This document shows, in pieces, positions 1 through 9,533 of a stretch of DNA of 64,000 bases. Position 1 is the first letter of the stretch. Each line of letters opens with the position of its first letter. The translations under genes were made by a program, and so were the position numbers. This DNA is from Cytobacillus oceanisediminis 2691 (GTDB lineage Bacteria > Bacillota > Bacilli > Bacillales > Cytobacillaceae), in assembly GCF_007678455.1 (NCBI RefSeq), contig NZ_VEEP01000002.1:167535-231534 (forward strand), given 5' to 3'. The notes under the pieces were generated by a model that was not told the origin of the DNA, searched no databases, and saw only the letters and a list, made by a program, of their open reading frames with translations.

Positions 1-1797
1 GCTTCCTGTTAAAAGTGTATGCTGGGCTTCAATCTCACTCCCGTCATCGCCCTTGATCATGCCGAGCTGTTTGCTGACAATTTCCGCTGTAATGCCGCTC
101 TTTTTCAAAATCTCCATCACACCGGAAACTTCTGCTCCGTTAAATCCATGATCTGCAAGGATCGCAACCTTTCTGGTATTCGGGAGCTTCGCTGTATTCA
201 TTTGGCTTAATGCTGGAGAAGACATAGTCACTTCTGCTGGTTTGCTTTCTGGCTTTTTTGCCCCCAGACTTTCTGCTACCTGCTCAGCCAGTAAGGTATC
301 GATATTGCCGAGCATCTCGACCACCTGCTGCTGTACATCCTTGCTTTTTACCTTACCTAGCTCAAAGCTGAATGCCTGGATCATATGCTCCTTTTCAACA
401 TCGGACATGCTGTTCCAGAAAAGGATTGCCTGTGAATAGTGGTCCTTGAAGCTGTCGCTGCGTGCCTGGACTTTTCGGCCATCCACTTTTTCCTGATAAT
501 GTTGATATCCACCCTCGCTCGCGGATGAAGTTTTTGGATGATTGCTTTGGAGCGAGTTTTTATGGTAGGCTACCTGGCCGCGGTCAATCGTCATCCTGTG
601 CATTCCATCGCGCTGATTGTTATGGAACGGGCATACGGGCCTGTTTATCGGGATTTCATGGAAGTTCGGACCGCCGAGACGGGAAAGCTGCGTGTCGGTA
701 TAGGAGAACAAACGCCCTTGAAGAAGCGGGTCATTTGAAAAATCGATCCCTGGCACGACATGTCCCGGATGGAATGCGACCTGTTCTGTTTCCGCAAAGT
801 AATTGGTCACATTCTGATTCAGCGTCATTTTTCCGATGATCTTGACTGGCACCAGTTCCTCTGGCCAGATTTTAGTCGGGTCCAGAACATCGAAATCAAA
901 TTTGAATTCGTCTTCCTCATCAATCATCTGGACGCCAAGCTCGTATTCTGGATAATTCCCCATCTCGATCGCATCAAAAAGATCACGGCGATGGAAATCA
1001 GGGTCTTTGCCGGCAAGCTTCTGCGCTTCATCCCAAACCAGTGAATGGACTCCCAACACCGGTTTCCAGTGGAATTTTATAAAACGGGCCTTGCCCTGTT
1101 CATTGACAAACCTGAATGTATGGACACCAAAGCCCTCCATCATCCGGAAGCTGCGCGGAATTGCACGGTCTGAAATATGCCACATGATCATGTGTGCGGA
1201 CTCCGTATTATTCGCGATAAAATCCCAGAACGTGTCGTGCGCTGACTGAGCCTGCGGGATTTCATTATGCGGTTCCGGCTTGACTGCGTGAATCAAATCA
1301 GGGAACTTGATCGCATCCTGGATGAAAAATACAGGGATGTTGTTGCCGACAAGGTCGTAATTCCCCTCTTCCGTATAAAATTTAGTCGAAAAACCGCGGA
1401 CATCACGGACAGTATCGCCTGACCCGCGTGAACCGGCAACCGTCGAGAAGCGCACAAAGACCGGAGTCTTTTTTGACGGATCCTGCAGGAACCCTGCTTT
1501 CGTATATTCAGCCATTGGCTCGTACACCTGGAAGTACCCATGAGCCGCAAATCCCCTTGCATGGACAATACGCTCAGGAATGCGCTCATGGTCAAAATGA
1601 GTCATTTTCTCACGGAAATGGAAATCCTCCATCAAAGTCGGACCACGCTCGCCCGCCTTCAGGGAATGTTCATCTTCAGAAACACGCAGTCCCTGGTTCG
1701 TTGTCAATGCTTCTCCGTCATGACCGGATCTGAACTGTTCCAGCTGCTGATCCTTTGAATTCTCGTTCATAGATTGATGATTCTCATTTCTCTTCAC
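1..1797 (-). CDS. katE: Large-subunit catalase (clade 2, KatE/HPII type), 3' end beyond the window
   Basis: Haem catalase that breaks down hydrogen peroxide in the cytoplasm. About 599 residues are visible. The core shows [20 protein letters not shown], the [16 protein letters not shown] segment and the proximal haem-ligand motif RLFSYTDTQ. After about residue 530 comes [15 protein letters not shown], the start of the class I amidotransferase/DJ-1-like domain that marks large catalases, and the gene runs off the left edge inside it. The GTG start is chosen because GGAGG lies 9 bases upstream, and the only nearby ATG further upstream meets a stop after three codons. It stands alone with no operon partner visible. 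Confidence 0.95.
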   Translation of the reverse strand, partial: MKRNENHQSMNENSKDQQLEQFRSGHDGEALTTNQGLRVSEDEHSLKAGERGPTLMEDFHFREKMTHFDHERIPERIVHARGFAAHGYFQVYEPMAEYTKAGFLQDPSKKTPVFVRFSTVAGSRGSGDTVRDVRGFSTKFYTEEGNYDLVGNNIPVFFIQDAIKFPDLIHAVKPEPHNEIPQAQSAHDTFWDFIANNTESAHMIMWHISDRAIPRSFRMMEGFGVHTFRFVNEQGKARFIKFHWKPVLGVHSLVWDEAQKLAGKDPDFHRRDLFDAIEMGNYPEYELGVQMIDEEDEFKFDFDVLDPTKIWPEELVPVKIIGKMTLNQNVTNYFAETEQVAFHPGHVVPGIDFSNDPLLQGRLFSYTDTQLSRLGGPNFHEIPINRPVCPFHNNQRDGMHRMTIDRGQVAYHKNSLQSNHPKTSSASEGGYQHYQEKVDGRKVQARSDSFKDHYSQAILFWNSMSDVEKEHMIQAFSFELGKVKSKDVQQQVVEMLGNIDTLLAEQVAESLGAKKPESKPAEVTMSSPALSQMNTAKLPNTRKVAILADHGFNGAEVSGVMEILKKSGITAEIVSKQLGMIKGDDGSEIEAQHTLLTGS

Positions 1798-1861
1798 TGA
1801 TTCATTCCTCCATTTACGATCTGGGAGCATATTATGTAATCGTTCACAAGATGAATGAACA

Positions 1862-1876
1862 GACCGTTTCACGGTC
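1862..1876. promoter_or_regulatory. Short perfect palindrome upstream of katE
   Basis: GACCGT-ttc-ACGGTC lies about 65 bases upstream of the catalase start. It could be an operator or a leader hairpin. I cannot match it to a PerR box, and no convincing sigma-B promoter is seen here. Confidence 0.3.
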
Positions 1877-1917
1877 CTTTCTGTCCATGCCCCTCTATGG
1901 ACGTATACCACAAGGAA

Positions 1918-1956
1918 ATGCCCGCTAAACGATTAGTTAGCGGGCTGCGTTTTTTA
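1918..1956 (-). terminator. Hairpin after the small lipoprotein gene
   Basis: GCCCGCTAA and TTAGCGGGC form a 9-bp stem immediately after the stop of the minus-strand lipoprotein gene. The T-run is better on the plus strand (TTTTTT) than on the minus strand (TTTCC), so it may work in both directions or only weakly for the gene. Confidence 0.5.
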
Positions 1957-2337
1957 TAGATTATTCTTCAAGTATTCTTTTGCATCCTCAGGAGAGGCGA
2001 ATGCTTTGATAAAAGTGATTTCCTTGCTGTCATTTGCAACCGCAAGGAATCCGTCAGCCACCTGGATGATATCTGCTGATACATTCTTTTGCCCCTCAAT
2101 CTTTACAGTATCGGAAATGGTCGCCTGGCCCTTATCAACCCATGTCTGAACCTCAACAGCATAAGCATCATAATCCATTCCTTCATAAAACCTCTCTTGC
2201 AGATAATCCGTGGTCACCGGATCCTCCTCAGTCTTAACCTCCGTTTCCGGCGGCCCCTCCTGCCCATTCTCACTGTCACCAGCACTACATCCAGCAAGGA
2301 TCCCAGCAGCTGTTAAAGATATAAGTAGTTTTTTCAT
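1954..2337 (-). CDS. Small lipoprotein of unknown function
   Basis: A 127-residue exported lipoprotein. The N-terminus MKKLLISLTAAGILAGCSAG has a lipobox (LAGC) for lipidation at about residue 16, followed by an acidic Gly/Glu/Pro linker (residues 20-40) and a compact domain ending in ASPEDAKEYLKNNL. The start is set by AAGGAGG 6 bases upstream; an in-frame ATG 13 codons earlier has no such site. I do not recognise the family. It is a single gene between catalase and a repeat array, with a hairpin directly behind its stop. Confidence 0.75.
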   Translation of the reverse strand: MKKLLISLTAAGILAGCSAGDSENGQEGPPETEVKTEEDPVTTDYLQERFYEGMDYDAYAVEVQTWVDKGQATISDTVKIEGQKNVSADIIQVADGFLAVANDSKEITFIKAFASPEDAKEYLKNNL

Positions 2338-2568
2338 AAGGTCCTCCTTGTCGTAAGTTTCTGTTATATAACTCATACCCCATTAAACAAGCGGAATAGT
2401 TTTTTTGAAAATTTGGATATAATTGGCAGATGGACTCCGTTTGACGAGGGAGCATGATTCAATCAGTATCAACGGTTATCACAGTCGCTGAACTTGGAAC
2501 AAATCTGTGCCAACCGGGAATAAAACTTCATAATCGGAATTATAAACAGCTGTCGAAGATAAAGCACA

Positions 2569-2703
2569 GCTAACCAGATAAAGTTCAACTAACTGGAGAT
2601 AAATTTCTATCAACTGGAGATAAAACTATGCCAACTGGAGATAAAGCTCAACCAACTGTAGATAAGGCTCAACCAACTGTAGATAAAGCTCAACCAACTG
2701 GGG
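2569..2703. repeat. Tandem array, 21-bp period, about 6 units
   Basis: This fills most of the 438-base gap between the lipoprotein start and the ferritin end. Units begin CAACTGGAGATAAAG or close variants (CAACTGTAGATAAAG) at 2590, 2611, 2632, 2653, 2674 and 2695, exactly 21 apart, with a decayed copy near 2571. Read on the minus strand the unit starts CTTTATCTCCAGTTG, which resembles the TTTATTGGCGA and TTTATAGCGA units of other arrays in this window. The flanking 2400-2568 looks unstructured. Confidence 0.85.
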
Positions 2704-2732
2704 GATTTTAAAGGGCAATTAGTCTTTTCTAT

Positions 2733-2770
2733 ATAAAAAAACAGGATTCCGGCTGGGAATCCTGTTTTTT
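2733..2770 (-). terminator. Rho-independent terminator of ferritin gene
   Basis: AAACAGGATTCC pairs with GGAATCCTGTTT around a short loop, with a T-run on the minus strand directly after the ferritin stop. Confidence 0.9.
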
Positions 2771-2775
2771 CGTAT

Positions 2776-3285
2776 TTATTTTGACTCTGGTGCTGTGAAT
2801 GAACGCTGTGCGAGTTCATTTTCAAGCATGAAGAAGGCGTTGCTGTCCTGGTCAATCCGGCGCAGCTTCTGGATGAGGCTGTCGAAGAGTGCCTCTTCTT
2901 CGACTTGTTCCTCGATGAACCATTTCAGGAATGTCATCGTTGCGTGCTCACGTTCGTCGAGGGCGATATCTGCCAGATTATAGATGCGGCGGGTTACTTC
3001 CTTCTCATGTGCAAGTCCTTTTTCGAACACATCAAGGACAGATTCGAAATCGTTCGATGGAGCATTAAAACCATCGAATGTCACACGTTCACCCATATCA
3101 TTGATGAAATTGTAAAACTTCATTGCATGGAAGCGTTCTTCCTCTGCTTGTACCATAAAGAAGTTCGCAAAACCATCCAAATTCTCCGCTGAGCAATATG
3201 CTGCCATTGCCATGTATGCATGCGCAGAATAAAATTCATAATTCATTTGTTCAACCAATCCATTTACTAGCTTGTCACTGATCAT
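2776..3285 (-). CDS. ftnA: Non-haem ferritin (FtnA-type)
   Basis: Iron-storage ferritin of 169 residues, the usual length for bacterial FtnA; 24 subunits form a cytoplasmic shell that oxidises Fe(II) and stores Fe(III). Ferroxidase-site residues are visible in NYEFYSAHAYMAMAAYC (helix A), EEERFHAMKFYNFI (the E..H pair, helix B), HEKEVTRRIYNLADIALDE and WFIEEQVEEEALF. The start has AGGAGGAATTAGT before the ATG. It is monocistronic: a sigma-B-like promoter lies upstream and a strong terminator follows the stop, so it is probably induced as part of the general stress response. Confidence 0.93.
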   Translation of the reverse strand: MISDKLVNGLVEQMNYEFYSAHAYMAMAAYCSAENLDGFANFFMVQAEEERFHAMKFYNFINDMGERVTFDGFNAPSNDFESVLDVFEKGLAHEKEVTRRIYNLADIALDEREHATMTFLKWFIEEQVEEEALFDSLIQKLRRIDQDSNAFFMLENELAQRSFTAPESK

Positions 3286-3358
3286 ACTAATTCCTCCTCA
3301 GTCCATGCAGCTCTGTCTTTTTACGCTAACATAGTTATTTTGCCTTCACAATTGAATT

Positions 3359-3382
3359 TTACCCTTTTGCGCTGCTTAAAAC
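3359..3382 (-). promoter_or_regulatory. Sigma-B-type promoter of ftnA
   Basis: On the minus strand GTTTTA is separated by 12 bases from GGGTAA, close to the sigma-B consensus GTTTAA-N12-14-GGGWAW. It lies about 75 bases upstream of the ferritin start. Confidence 0.65.
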
Positions 3383-3403
3383 CATGTTTATCCAACGGGC
3401 GGC

Positions 3404-3454
3404 AAAGAAAAAAGACAGTACGGAAGCAAAAGCTATGCCGCCAGACTGTCTTTC
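3404..3454 (-). terminator. Terminator of the MMPL/heptad-repeat operon
   Basis: AAAGACAGT and ACTGTCTTT form a long-looped stem followed on the minus strand by a T-run (TTTTTTC), just after the stop at 3460. Confidence 0.75.
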
Positions 3455-3459
3455 ATACA

Positions 3460-5253
3460 TTAAAACAATTCCATCAAAAGCTCCCAGAAGCCTTTCTTTT
3501 TCTCAGGCTTTGCTTTTTTCTCTGCTTGCTCTTCTTTTTCGATTGCATTTGTTTTGATGACGAATTGAACGGAGGCCACTTTTTCATTTTTAGCAGAAAC
3601 AAAGGAAACTGGTTCAAAATCGGATTTGTCGTATTCCTTGATCATCTCTTTGATTTTCTGCTGCATTTGCTCGGGCAGGTTCTTCGTTTCCTCATTCAAC
3701 TTGCTTGTTCCATCATGCAGTTCGCCGACTCCATTATTCAGTTCACCTGTGCCGGCAGCCAGACCTTCAATTCCTGAATGCAGTTCTTTATAGGAGGTGG
3801 CAAGCTTGCTTAATCCCCCAGTATAGCCCACTAATCCTGAATGGAACTGACCGTATTTCGCGGACAATTCGTTGAGCCCTTTTTGCAGCTGTTCCAGGCC
3901 GCTCATATCCGTGTCCTTTAAGGAGGCAGAAAGTTCTCCAGCTATCCCATTGAGAGCCGCGCTCATTTCTGACACCGATCCGCTGACCTGCTTCAATGTT
4001 GGGTCCACGGCTGCAAAAGCTTTCTGCACCTGTGAATACGTTCCTTTGACTCTCTGGGCAGCTGCATAGGATTCAACCAATTTCTTGACGACATTGGCGT
4101 CCGCGCCACTGCTGTATAATGCAGCTATTTCTTCCTCAGAAACCTGTTGTGCCGGAATTCCCTTAATCGCTCCATCCAGGGCACCATAAGCTGCTGCGTA
4201 ATTTTCCCGCAAAACTGTCAAACCATCGGCTGCCTGGTTCATCCCATCTGCCAATTTAGTCAGTCCTGCTGGCAATTCGCTCAGGCTCCTCATGTCCATT
4301 TGAGCAGAATCTCCTGATAGGGATGTACTGATTTTTTTCAGAGCATCGCCAATCGAATTCGATGCACCTACTATTTGTGAGGATGAGCTGTTCAACTCGC
4401 TGATGCCATTTTTATATTTTGCCGAACCATCACGGAGACTCGCTGCTCCGTCACTCAATTCCGAAACACCTTGGTTCAATTCGGCAACGCCTTGGTTCAA
4501 TTCGCTGATTGCATCGGACAATGTGGACATGTCTTCAGTCATGTTCTCCATCTCGGAAGTATCAATCGGCAAGGTTGATGGAACTGCGGCGATACTGATG
4601 CCGGTGAATTCAAGATCATCGACTTCTGCCTTGAGGCTGAGATTTTCCTCCTGGCCGGGCATTACCGTAAAAGTGATTTGCTTGTTTTTCCCAGCGTTTG
4701 CAACCATCCCGCCATTTGCTTCCAAATTTTGATAACTATTTGAAAGCTGCAGGGAAATTTGCAATAAGTAATTCTCAAAGTAGAGAGAATTTGCTTTTTC
4801 ATTGGCTGAAGTATGGATCCTGATTTCCAGCTGTCCGTTTTTACCGGCCAGCTCAGATGGGTCAATCTTACGACCATCAAGTAAATAAGAAACATCTATT
4901 GACCAGGGCAATTCCGTATTATCAGCCATGTTTCCCTGATAATAAAACTTTCCTTCGGGAGCATCGAATTGGACGGCCTGCCCATCCCGATCCAGTTTAG
5001 ATAGATTGGTCAGGTTCTTGACGCTGCTATATTCACCATAATCGACAATCTTGCCTGCTTCCGCAACATCCAGCGTATTGACGACATAAATATCATCAAG
5101 TTTTCCATTGGCTGTTAACGTGGCATAAACTACCTCATCCTTCGAGGTAATTTTACCTTCCGCTTCTGCCGCAGCTGCAGGATCAAGAAATGAAGGCAAG
5201 ATCAGCATCAGTGCGAGAGCAGCAGGTAGTAACTTTTTTGTCCTCATCATCAT
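3460..5253 (-). CDS. Secreted X-X-X-Leu-X-X-Gly heptad-repeat protein (YhgE/Pip-like)
   Basis: A 597-residue exported protein. It has a signal peptide (LLPAALALMLILPSFLDPAAA), a beta-rich N-terminal domain to about residue 225, then long stretches of Leu-x-x-Gly heptads (for example LNQGVAELNQGVSELSDGAA near 255 and LNNGVGELHDGTSKLNEETK near 520) typical of YhgE/Pip (phage-infection-protein) relatives. Unlike classic Pip proteins no C-terminal membrane block is present; it ends in a Lys/Glu-rich tail. The start overlaps the stop of the RND gene by ATGA, so the two are translationally coupled. Inferred role: extracytoplasmic partner of the exporter. The substrate is unknown. Confidence 0.8.
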   Translation of the reverse strand: MMMRTKKLLPAALALMLILPSFLDPAAAAEAEGKITSKDEVVYATLTANGKLDDIYVVNTLDVAEAGKIVDYGEYSSVKNLTNLSKLDRDGQAVQFDAPEGKFYYQGNMADNTELPWSIDVSYLLDGRKIDPSELAGKNGQLEIRIHTSANEKANSLYFENYLLQISLQLSNSYQNLEANGGMVANAGKNKQITFTVMPGQEENLSLKAEVDDLEFTGISIAAVPSTLPIDTSEMENMTEDMSTLSDAISELNQGVAELNQGVSELSDGAASLRDGSAKYKNGISELNSSSSQIVGASNSIGDALKKISTSLSGDSAQMDMRSLSELPAGLTKLADGMNQAADGLTVLRENYAAAYGALDGAIKGIPAQQVSEEEIAALYSSGADANVVKKLVESYAAAQRVKGTYSQVQKAFAAVDPTLKQVSGSVSEMSAALNGIAGELSASLKDTDMSGLEQLQKGLNELSAKYGQFHSGLVGYTGGLSKLATSYKELHSGIEGLAAGTGELNNGVGELHDGTSKLNEETKNLPEQMQQKIKEMIKEYDKSDFEPVSFVSAKNEKVASVQFVIKTNAIEKEEQAEKKAKPEKKKGFWELLMELF

Positions 5254-7307
5254 TTCTCCTCATAAAAATTTGCTTTGTAGGTCGTCTTTTTAATGAATCT
5301 ATCGAATACCAGCAGCATCGCTGGAAGGAGGAACAAGACCATCACGAATGCCAGCAATGCCCCCCTGCCCAACAGCAAGCCGATGGAGCCGACAATTGGG
5401 TTTGAAGATGTCATCCATAGAATGAAACCGACGCTCGATAAAATCGCCGCAGAAATCGAAATCGAAAATGTCTTTTCATCCAGGGTTTTTATGATTGCCT
5501 TCCTGGCCGACATATCCCGGCGGTTATGCTGGTAAGCTTCCGTCAAAAGGATCGCATAGTCCACGGTTGCCGCCAGCTGGACTGTACTGATGATCAGATA
5601 TCCGACAAAAACCAGCGAAGAACTGGTGAAATACGGAATCGACAGATTAATCCAGACCGAGGACTGGATCGTGATCAACAGCACGAGTGGTATCGAAATA
5701 GACTTAAAGGTCGCCAGCAGAACAATCGCAATCGTTACGACCGTCAACACATTCACGACGAAATTATCCTTGTTGACAACATTCTTGATATCATACAATG
5801 TCACGCTTTCCCCCAAACTCAGGGCTTTGTCACCATAATACTTTTCAGCGGCCTTTTCCACCTTCTGGACGATTGAAAAAGGGACATCTCCTTCTGTTCC
5901 CTGATTTGTATTGATGATCATCCGGCTGTAATTTTTCGAGTAAAACTCCCTGGTGATCGATTCATCCAAATATTCAGGAGGGATGACCGAACCTACCATA
6001 TTGACATAGGCAATCACACTTGTGACATAATCAAGGTTCTCCAGTTCCTTGACCAGTTCCGATTCCTTCGCGCGATCCCCTTTTGGAACCAGAAGGACAA
6101 TCGGCGTGGTTTCGCCAAAGGCTTCCTTAATCTCGGTAAAATCACTGCCCGCTCGTGTCGTTTCCGGCTGCACGCCAAGCCCGTAGGTGAAGGCCGTTTT
6201 GCTCTGGGCCAGGAAGCTTGGAACAATGATCGCCAACACCAGCAGCAAGCTTGGGATTTTCAATTTCATGACAAACTTCCCAATACCGGTAAAGCTCGGG
6301 ACAAAGCTTCTATGCTCTGTTTTATCCATCCATTTATAAAACAGCAGGGTAAGCGCTGGCAAAAACAACATGACACTGATGAAGCTCAGGATGATTCCTT
6401 TTACTAGATTGATCCCAAGATCCGAGCCGATTTCGAACTTCATGAAAGTCAGGGCAATGAATCCAAAAAAGGTTGTCGCTGCACTGGCAGTAATTGCCGG
6501 GAATGACTTTTTCATCGCCAGCTGCATTGCTTCCTCCGGATTACTCGTTGTCTTCCGGTAATCGGAGAAGCTGTGAAGCAAAAAGACAGCATAATCGAGA
6601 GAAACTGCCAGCTGCAGGATTGGTGCGACCGACTGGGTGACGAAGGAAACCTCTCCGATAAAGATGTTCGTTCCCAGGTTGATCACCACCGATACCCCGA
6701 TGGCTGTCAGAAAAAATAACGGCTCAATCCATGAGTTCGTCGAAATAACGAGAATGAAGATAATGATCGGGACAAGCAGCACCCCGGCATACATCGATTC
6801 CTTCCCGGCCATTTTTTGGGATGAAGCCGTATTGATAGCCTCGCCGGCAATTGCACCTTTTTCACCGATCAACTCATAAATTTCATCAGTAATCCTGACT
6901 TCATCACCGGAACGGACACTGATTGAGAAGAGCGCATTTCCATCTTTATAATAATTCTCTACCGTTTCTTCATCTGCCATTTCAATTGGGGTTTTCAAAT
7001 CGACCACATCATCGAGCCAAATCACTTCCCCCACACCATCGATGGCAGACATTTTTTCCTTGTAGGCTATGGCCTCCTGCAAGGTTATATCCTTGATCAT
7101 GACCCTTGTATCAGGGACATCGGCGGTAAATTCCTGCTCCATGATCTCCATCGCCTTTGTTGACTGGGCATCTTCAGGCAGATAATCTACCATATTATAA
7201 TTGACTGACACAAAAAATTGCGCCACTGTTGATAACAGCGCAAATAAAGCAAATGCGATGACAACAGCTTTTTTATGCTTAATGATTTTTTCTGCAATGC
7301 TGTTCAT
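5250..7307 (-). CDS. MMPL/RND-family exporter (YdfJ/YdgH type)
   Basis: A 685-residue proton-driven RND permease of the MMPL type, with about 12 membrane helices in two homologous halves: a first helix near residue 20, an extracytoplasmic domain to about 160, five helices to about 330, then the same plan repeated. The conserved intramembrane motif SLDYAVFLLHSFSDYR in half one is matched by TVDYAILLTEAYQHNRR in half two; the Asp-Tyr pairs are the likely proton relay. The ATG start is preferred over an in-frame GTG because TGAGGT sits just upstream of it. It forms a two-gene operon with the heptad-repeat protein and is divergent from a TetR gene, its probable repressor. Confidence 0.88.
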   Translation of the reverse strand: MNSIAEKIIKHKKAVVIAFALFALLSTVAQFFVSVNYNMVDYLPEDAQSTKAMEIMEQEFTADVPDTRVMIKDITLQEAIAYKEKMSAIDGVGEVIWLDDVVDLKTPIEMADEETVENYYKDGNALFSISVRSGDEVRITDEIYELIGEKGAIAGEAINTASSQKMAGKESMYAGVLLVPIIIFILVISTNSWIEPLFFLTAIGVSVVINLGTNIFIGEVSFVTQSVAPILQLAVSLDYAVFLLHSFSDYRKTTSNPEEAMQLAMKKSFPAITASAATTFFGFIALTFMKFEIGSDLGINLVKGIILSFISVMLFLPALTLLFYKWMDKTEHRSFVPSFTGIGKFVMKLKIPSLLLVLAIIVPSFLAQSKTAFTYGLGVQPETTRAGSDFTEIKEAFGETTPIVLLVPKGDRAKESELVKELENLDYVTSVIAYVNMVGSVIPPEYLDESITREFYSKNYSRMIINTNQGTEGDVPFSIVQKVEKAAEKYYGDKALSLGESVTLYDIKNVVNKDNFVVNVLTVVTIAIVLLATFKSISIPLVLLITIQSSVWINLSIPYFTSSSLVFVGYLIISTVQLAATVDYAILLTEAYQHNRRDMSARKAIIKTLDEKTFSISISAAILSSVGFILWMTSSNPIVGSIGLLLGRGALLAFVMVLFLLPAMLLVFDRFIKKTTYKANFYEEK

Positions 7308-7381
7308 TTTTAACCTCACTTGAGTCTTTTACATTTTCACCTTATCATTATATAAACACGGTGTTGGCTATTCAACAAACA

Positions 7382-7409
7382 GTTGCGTACATTACGTACA
7401 TTACACAAC
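7382..7409. promoter_or_regulatory. 28-bp palindromic operator between MMPL operon and tetR
   Basis: The sequence matches GTTGnGTAnnnTACGTAnnnTACnCAAC, symmetric about the central TACGTA, and also contains a direct repeat of GTACATTAC. It lies midway in the divergent intergenic region, as expected for a TetR-family dimer or double-dimer site controlling both directions. Confidence 0.75.
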
Positions 7410-7461
7410 AAATTATCGCTATCTGTTGGAAATAAGAGAAAAAGGACGTTGATTTTTAAAA

Positions 7462-8016
7462 ATGGACAGAAGAAAAAAATACACGAGGATGGTTTTAAAG
7501 GAAAGTCTTATGGCATTGCTCAAAGAAAAGCCCATTTCGAGCCTTACGATCAAGGAAATCTGTGAGCTGGCTGATCTCAATCGTTCCACTTTTTATGCCC
7601 ATTTTTCCAGTCAATATGATCTACTGAACGCAATAGAAGAGGAATTCATTGAAGATATGGTATCAACACTGAACCAATATAATTTTTCCAAAGAAGAAGA
7701 GGCTTTAAAAATGACCGACAAGATTCTAGAGTATATTGCCAGGAATAGCGATGTATGCCAAATGCTTCTTGGTGAAAACAGCGATATACACTTCCAGAAA
7801 AAAGGGATGAAAATCACCCAGGAATACATCTTCAAAAATTGGATTACCGACAGCCAGTTCGACCGGGAAACATTTGAATATATCAATATCTTTGTTGTCA
7901 GCGGCAGTATTTATGTGATAAAAAATTGGGTGGAAAATGGCATGGACAAGACACCAAAGGAAATGGCCGAAATCATTAACAACTTCATCAATCATGGATT
8001 GTCAAATATACGATAA
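7462..8016 (+). CDS. TetR/AcrR-family transcriptional regulator
   Basis: A 184-residue repressor. The N-terminal helix-turn-helix spans about residues 8-55, with ISSLTIKEICELADLNRSTFYAHFSS typical of the family; the rest is the ligand-binding domain, ending VKNWVENGMDKTPKEMAEIINNF, which resembles the C-terminal domain of the TetR_C_33 type. It is divergent from the MMPL operon with a 28-bp palindrome between them, so it most likely represses the exporter and itself. The effector is unknown. Confidence 0.88.
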   Translation: MDRRKKYTRMVLKESLMALLKEKPISSLTIKEICELADLNRSTFYAHFSSQYDLLNAIEEEFIEDMVSTLNQYNFSKEEEALKMTDKILEYIARNSDVCQMLLGENSDIHFQKKGMKITQEYIFKNWITDSQFDRETFEYINIFVVSGSIYVIKNWVENGMDKTPKEMAEIINNFINHGLSNIR

Positions 8017-8047
8017 AGCGCCAGCCCCAAACCGGGCCGGCGCTTTT
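8015..8047. terminator. Bidirectional terminator between tetR and rlmCD
   Basis: AAAGCGCC and GGCGCTTTT form a GC-rich stem shared by two convergent genes. Confidence 0.9.
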
Positions 8048-8048
8048 A

Positions 8049-9518
8049 TCATTTTAAAACCAGTCTCGTGACACTCTCAATCTGTGAGGTGTGCGGGAAC
8101 ATGTCCACTGGCTGGATATATTCTACTCTGTACTTGTCTCCTAGTGTCTGGATATCCTTTGCGAGCGTAGAAGGATTGCAGGAAACGTAAACAAAGGTTT
8201 TCGGCTTGATTTTCAGGACGGTTCTCAGGAATTCCTCGTCACAGCCTGTGCGCGGCGGATCGACGGCAATCACATCCGGGCGCCAGCCTTCCTCCAGCCA
8301 TTTTGGAAGCAGTTCTTCTGCTTTTCCAACATAGAATTTGGCATGGCTGACATCGTGCTTCAGCGCATTTTTCCTGGCATCTTCAATCGATTCCGGAATG
8401 ACATCCATCCCGCGAACCTCGCCTGCCTGATTTGCCATCCATAATCCGATTGTGCCGACACCGCAATACGCATCGACGAGTTTTTCCTTCCCTGTTAACA
8501 TGGCAGCAGCTTTGGCTTCATTGTAAAGCTTTACCGTCTGCTCAGGATTCAACTGGAAGAAGGTCCTTGCTGAAAGTTCGAATTGCAGGTCACCAAGTGT
8601 TTCCTGGATAAAATCATTCCCTTCCAAAGTGGCGGTTTCATCGCCGAATATGACAGAAGTCTTTTCGCCATTGATGTTCTGGACAATCGAGTTTACCTCT
8701 GGAAGACGCTTCTTGATTTCTGTGATGATCAAGTCTTTTTTCGGAAGTTCTTTTTTTGCCGTGATCAGGACAATTTGCAGTTCGCCAGTCTGGACGCCTG
8801 TCCTGGCAACGATTGTCCTTACGAGACCTTTATGTTTTTTCTCATTATAGATTGGTATTTTCAGATCCTGAAGAATGCCTTTTACAATCTCGGTAGCCTT
8901 TGTCGTAGCGGGATGCTGGACCGCACACTGCTCGATATTAATCAAATTATGAGAGTTGAGACCGTACAGGCCGGCAAGCACCCTTCCATCCTTTTCGCCA
9001 ACCTGGAACTGGCTCTTGTTCCGGTAACCCCACGGATTTTCCATGCCGATTGTTTGACGAATATCAAGGTGTTCGATTTTCAGCTTTGTATGGCGCTCCA
9101 AAGCCTGGATGACAATATCACGTTTTTCATTCAGCTGCTGATCATAGCGCAAATGCTGCAGCTGGCAGCCGCCGCACTGCTCGTATACCGGACAGAGCGG
9201 TTTGATCCGATGCTCGGAGTGTTTACGGATCTTCTTTATTTTAGCCTCAGCAAACTTTGGGTGGACCTTTGTGGCTTCTGCGACGATTTCCTCACCTGGG
9301 AGCGCACCGGGCACGAACACGACCTGGCGCTTAAAATAACCGACACCCTCGCCATTGATTCCCAGACGCTTGATGGTCAGCGGGAAGGTCTGCTTCAGCT
9401 GCAGCTTTGGTGATTGCTGGTCATTGTTCGATTGCCCTTTTGAAAATTTCCTGGCATGTTGACCATTATTCTTTGGTGATGATTTCTTAAATTGATTCCC
9501 TTGCTGCTCTTTTTTCAT
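8049..9518 (-). CDS. rlmD: 23S rRNA (uracil-C5)-methyltransferase, RlmCD/RlmD type
   Basis: SAM-dependent m5U methyltransferase of 489 residues. Order of parts: a basic Gln/Asn-rich N-terminal extension (1-40), a TRAM RNA-binding domain (about 41-105, [16 protein letters not shown]), iron-sulfur cysteines in [11 protein letters not shown] and a later IEQCAVQ, and the methyltransferase domain with [13 protein letters not shown] (SAM), [11 protein letters not shown] and the catalytic cysteine in YVSCNPST. In B. subtilis the homologous pair is yfjO-yfjP, and here too the glycosylase gene lies just upstream with a 15-base gap, so the two form an operon. The start has GGAGTG 6 bases ahead. Confidence 0.93.
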   Translation of the reverse strand: MKKEQQGNQFKKSSPKNNGQHARKFSKGQSNNDQQSPKLQLKQTFPLTIKRLGINGEGVGYFKRQVVFVPGALPGEEIVAEATKVHPKFAEAKIKKIRKHSEHRIKPLCPVYEQCGGCQLQHLRYDQQLNEKRDIVIQALERHTKLKIEHLDIRQTIGMENPWGYRNKSQFQVGEKDGRVLAGLYGLNSHNLINIEQCAVQHPATTKATEIVKGILQDLKIPIYNEKKHKGLVRTIVARTGVQTGELQIVLITAKKELPKKDLIITEIKKRLPEVNSIVQNINGEKTSVIFGDETATLEGNDFIQETLGDLQFELSARTFFQLNPEQTVKLYNEAKAAAMLTGKEKLVDAYCGVGTIGLWMANQAGEVRGMDVIPESIEDARKNALKHDVSHAKFYVGKAEELLPKWLEEGWRPDVIAVDPPRTGCDEEFLRTVLKIKPKTFVYVSCNPSTLAKDIQTLGDKYRVEYIQPVDMFPHTSQIESVTRLVLK

Positions 9519-9533
9519 AAAACTTCACTCCAA

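Noticed and set aside
2338-2460. Sigma-B promoter before the small lipoprotein (GTTTAA and GGGTAT)
   Set aside because: Both hexamers are present, but only 2 bases separate them.
8583-9413. A 276-codon open frame on the plus strand
   Set aside because: It lies fully antisense to rlmD, has no ribosome site and no recognisable domain; an artefact of codon usage.
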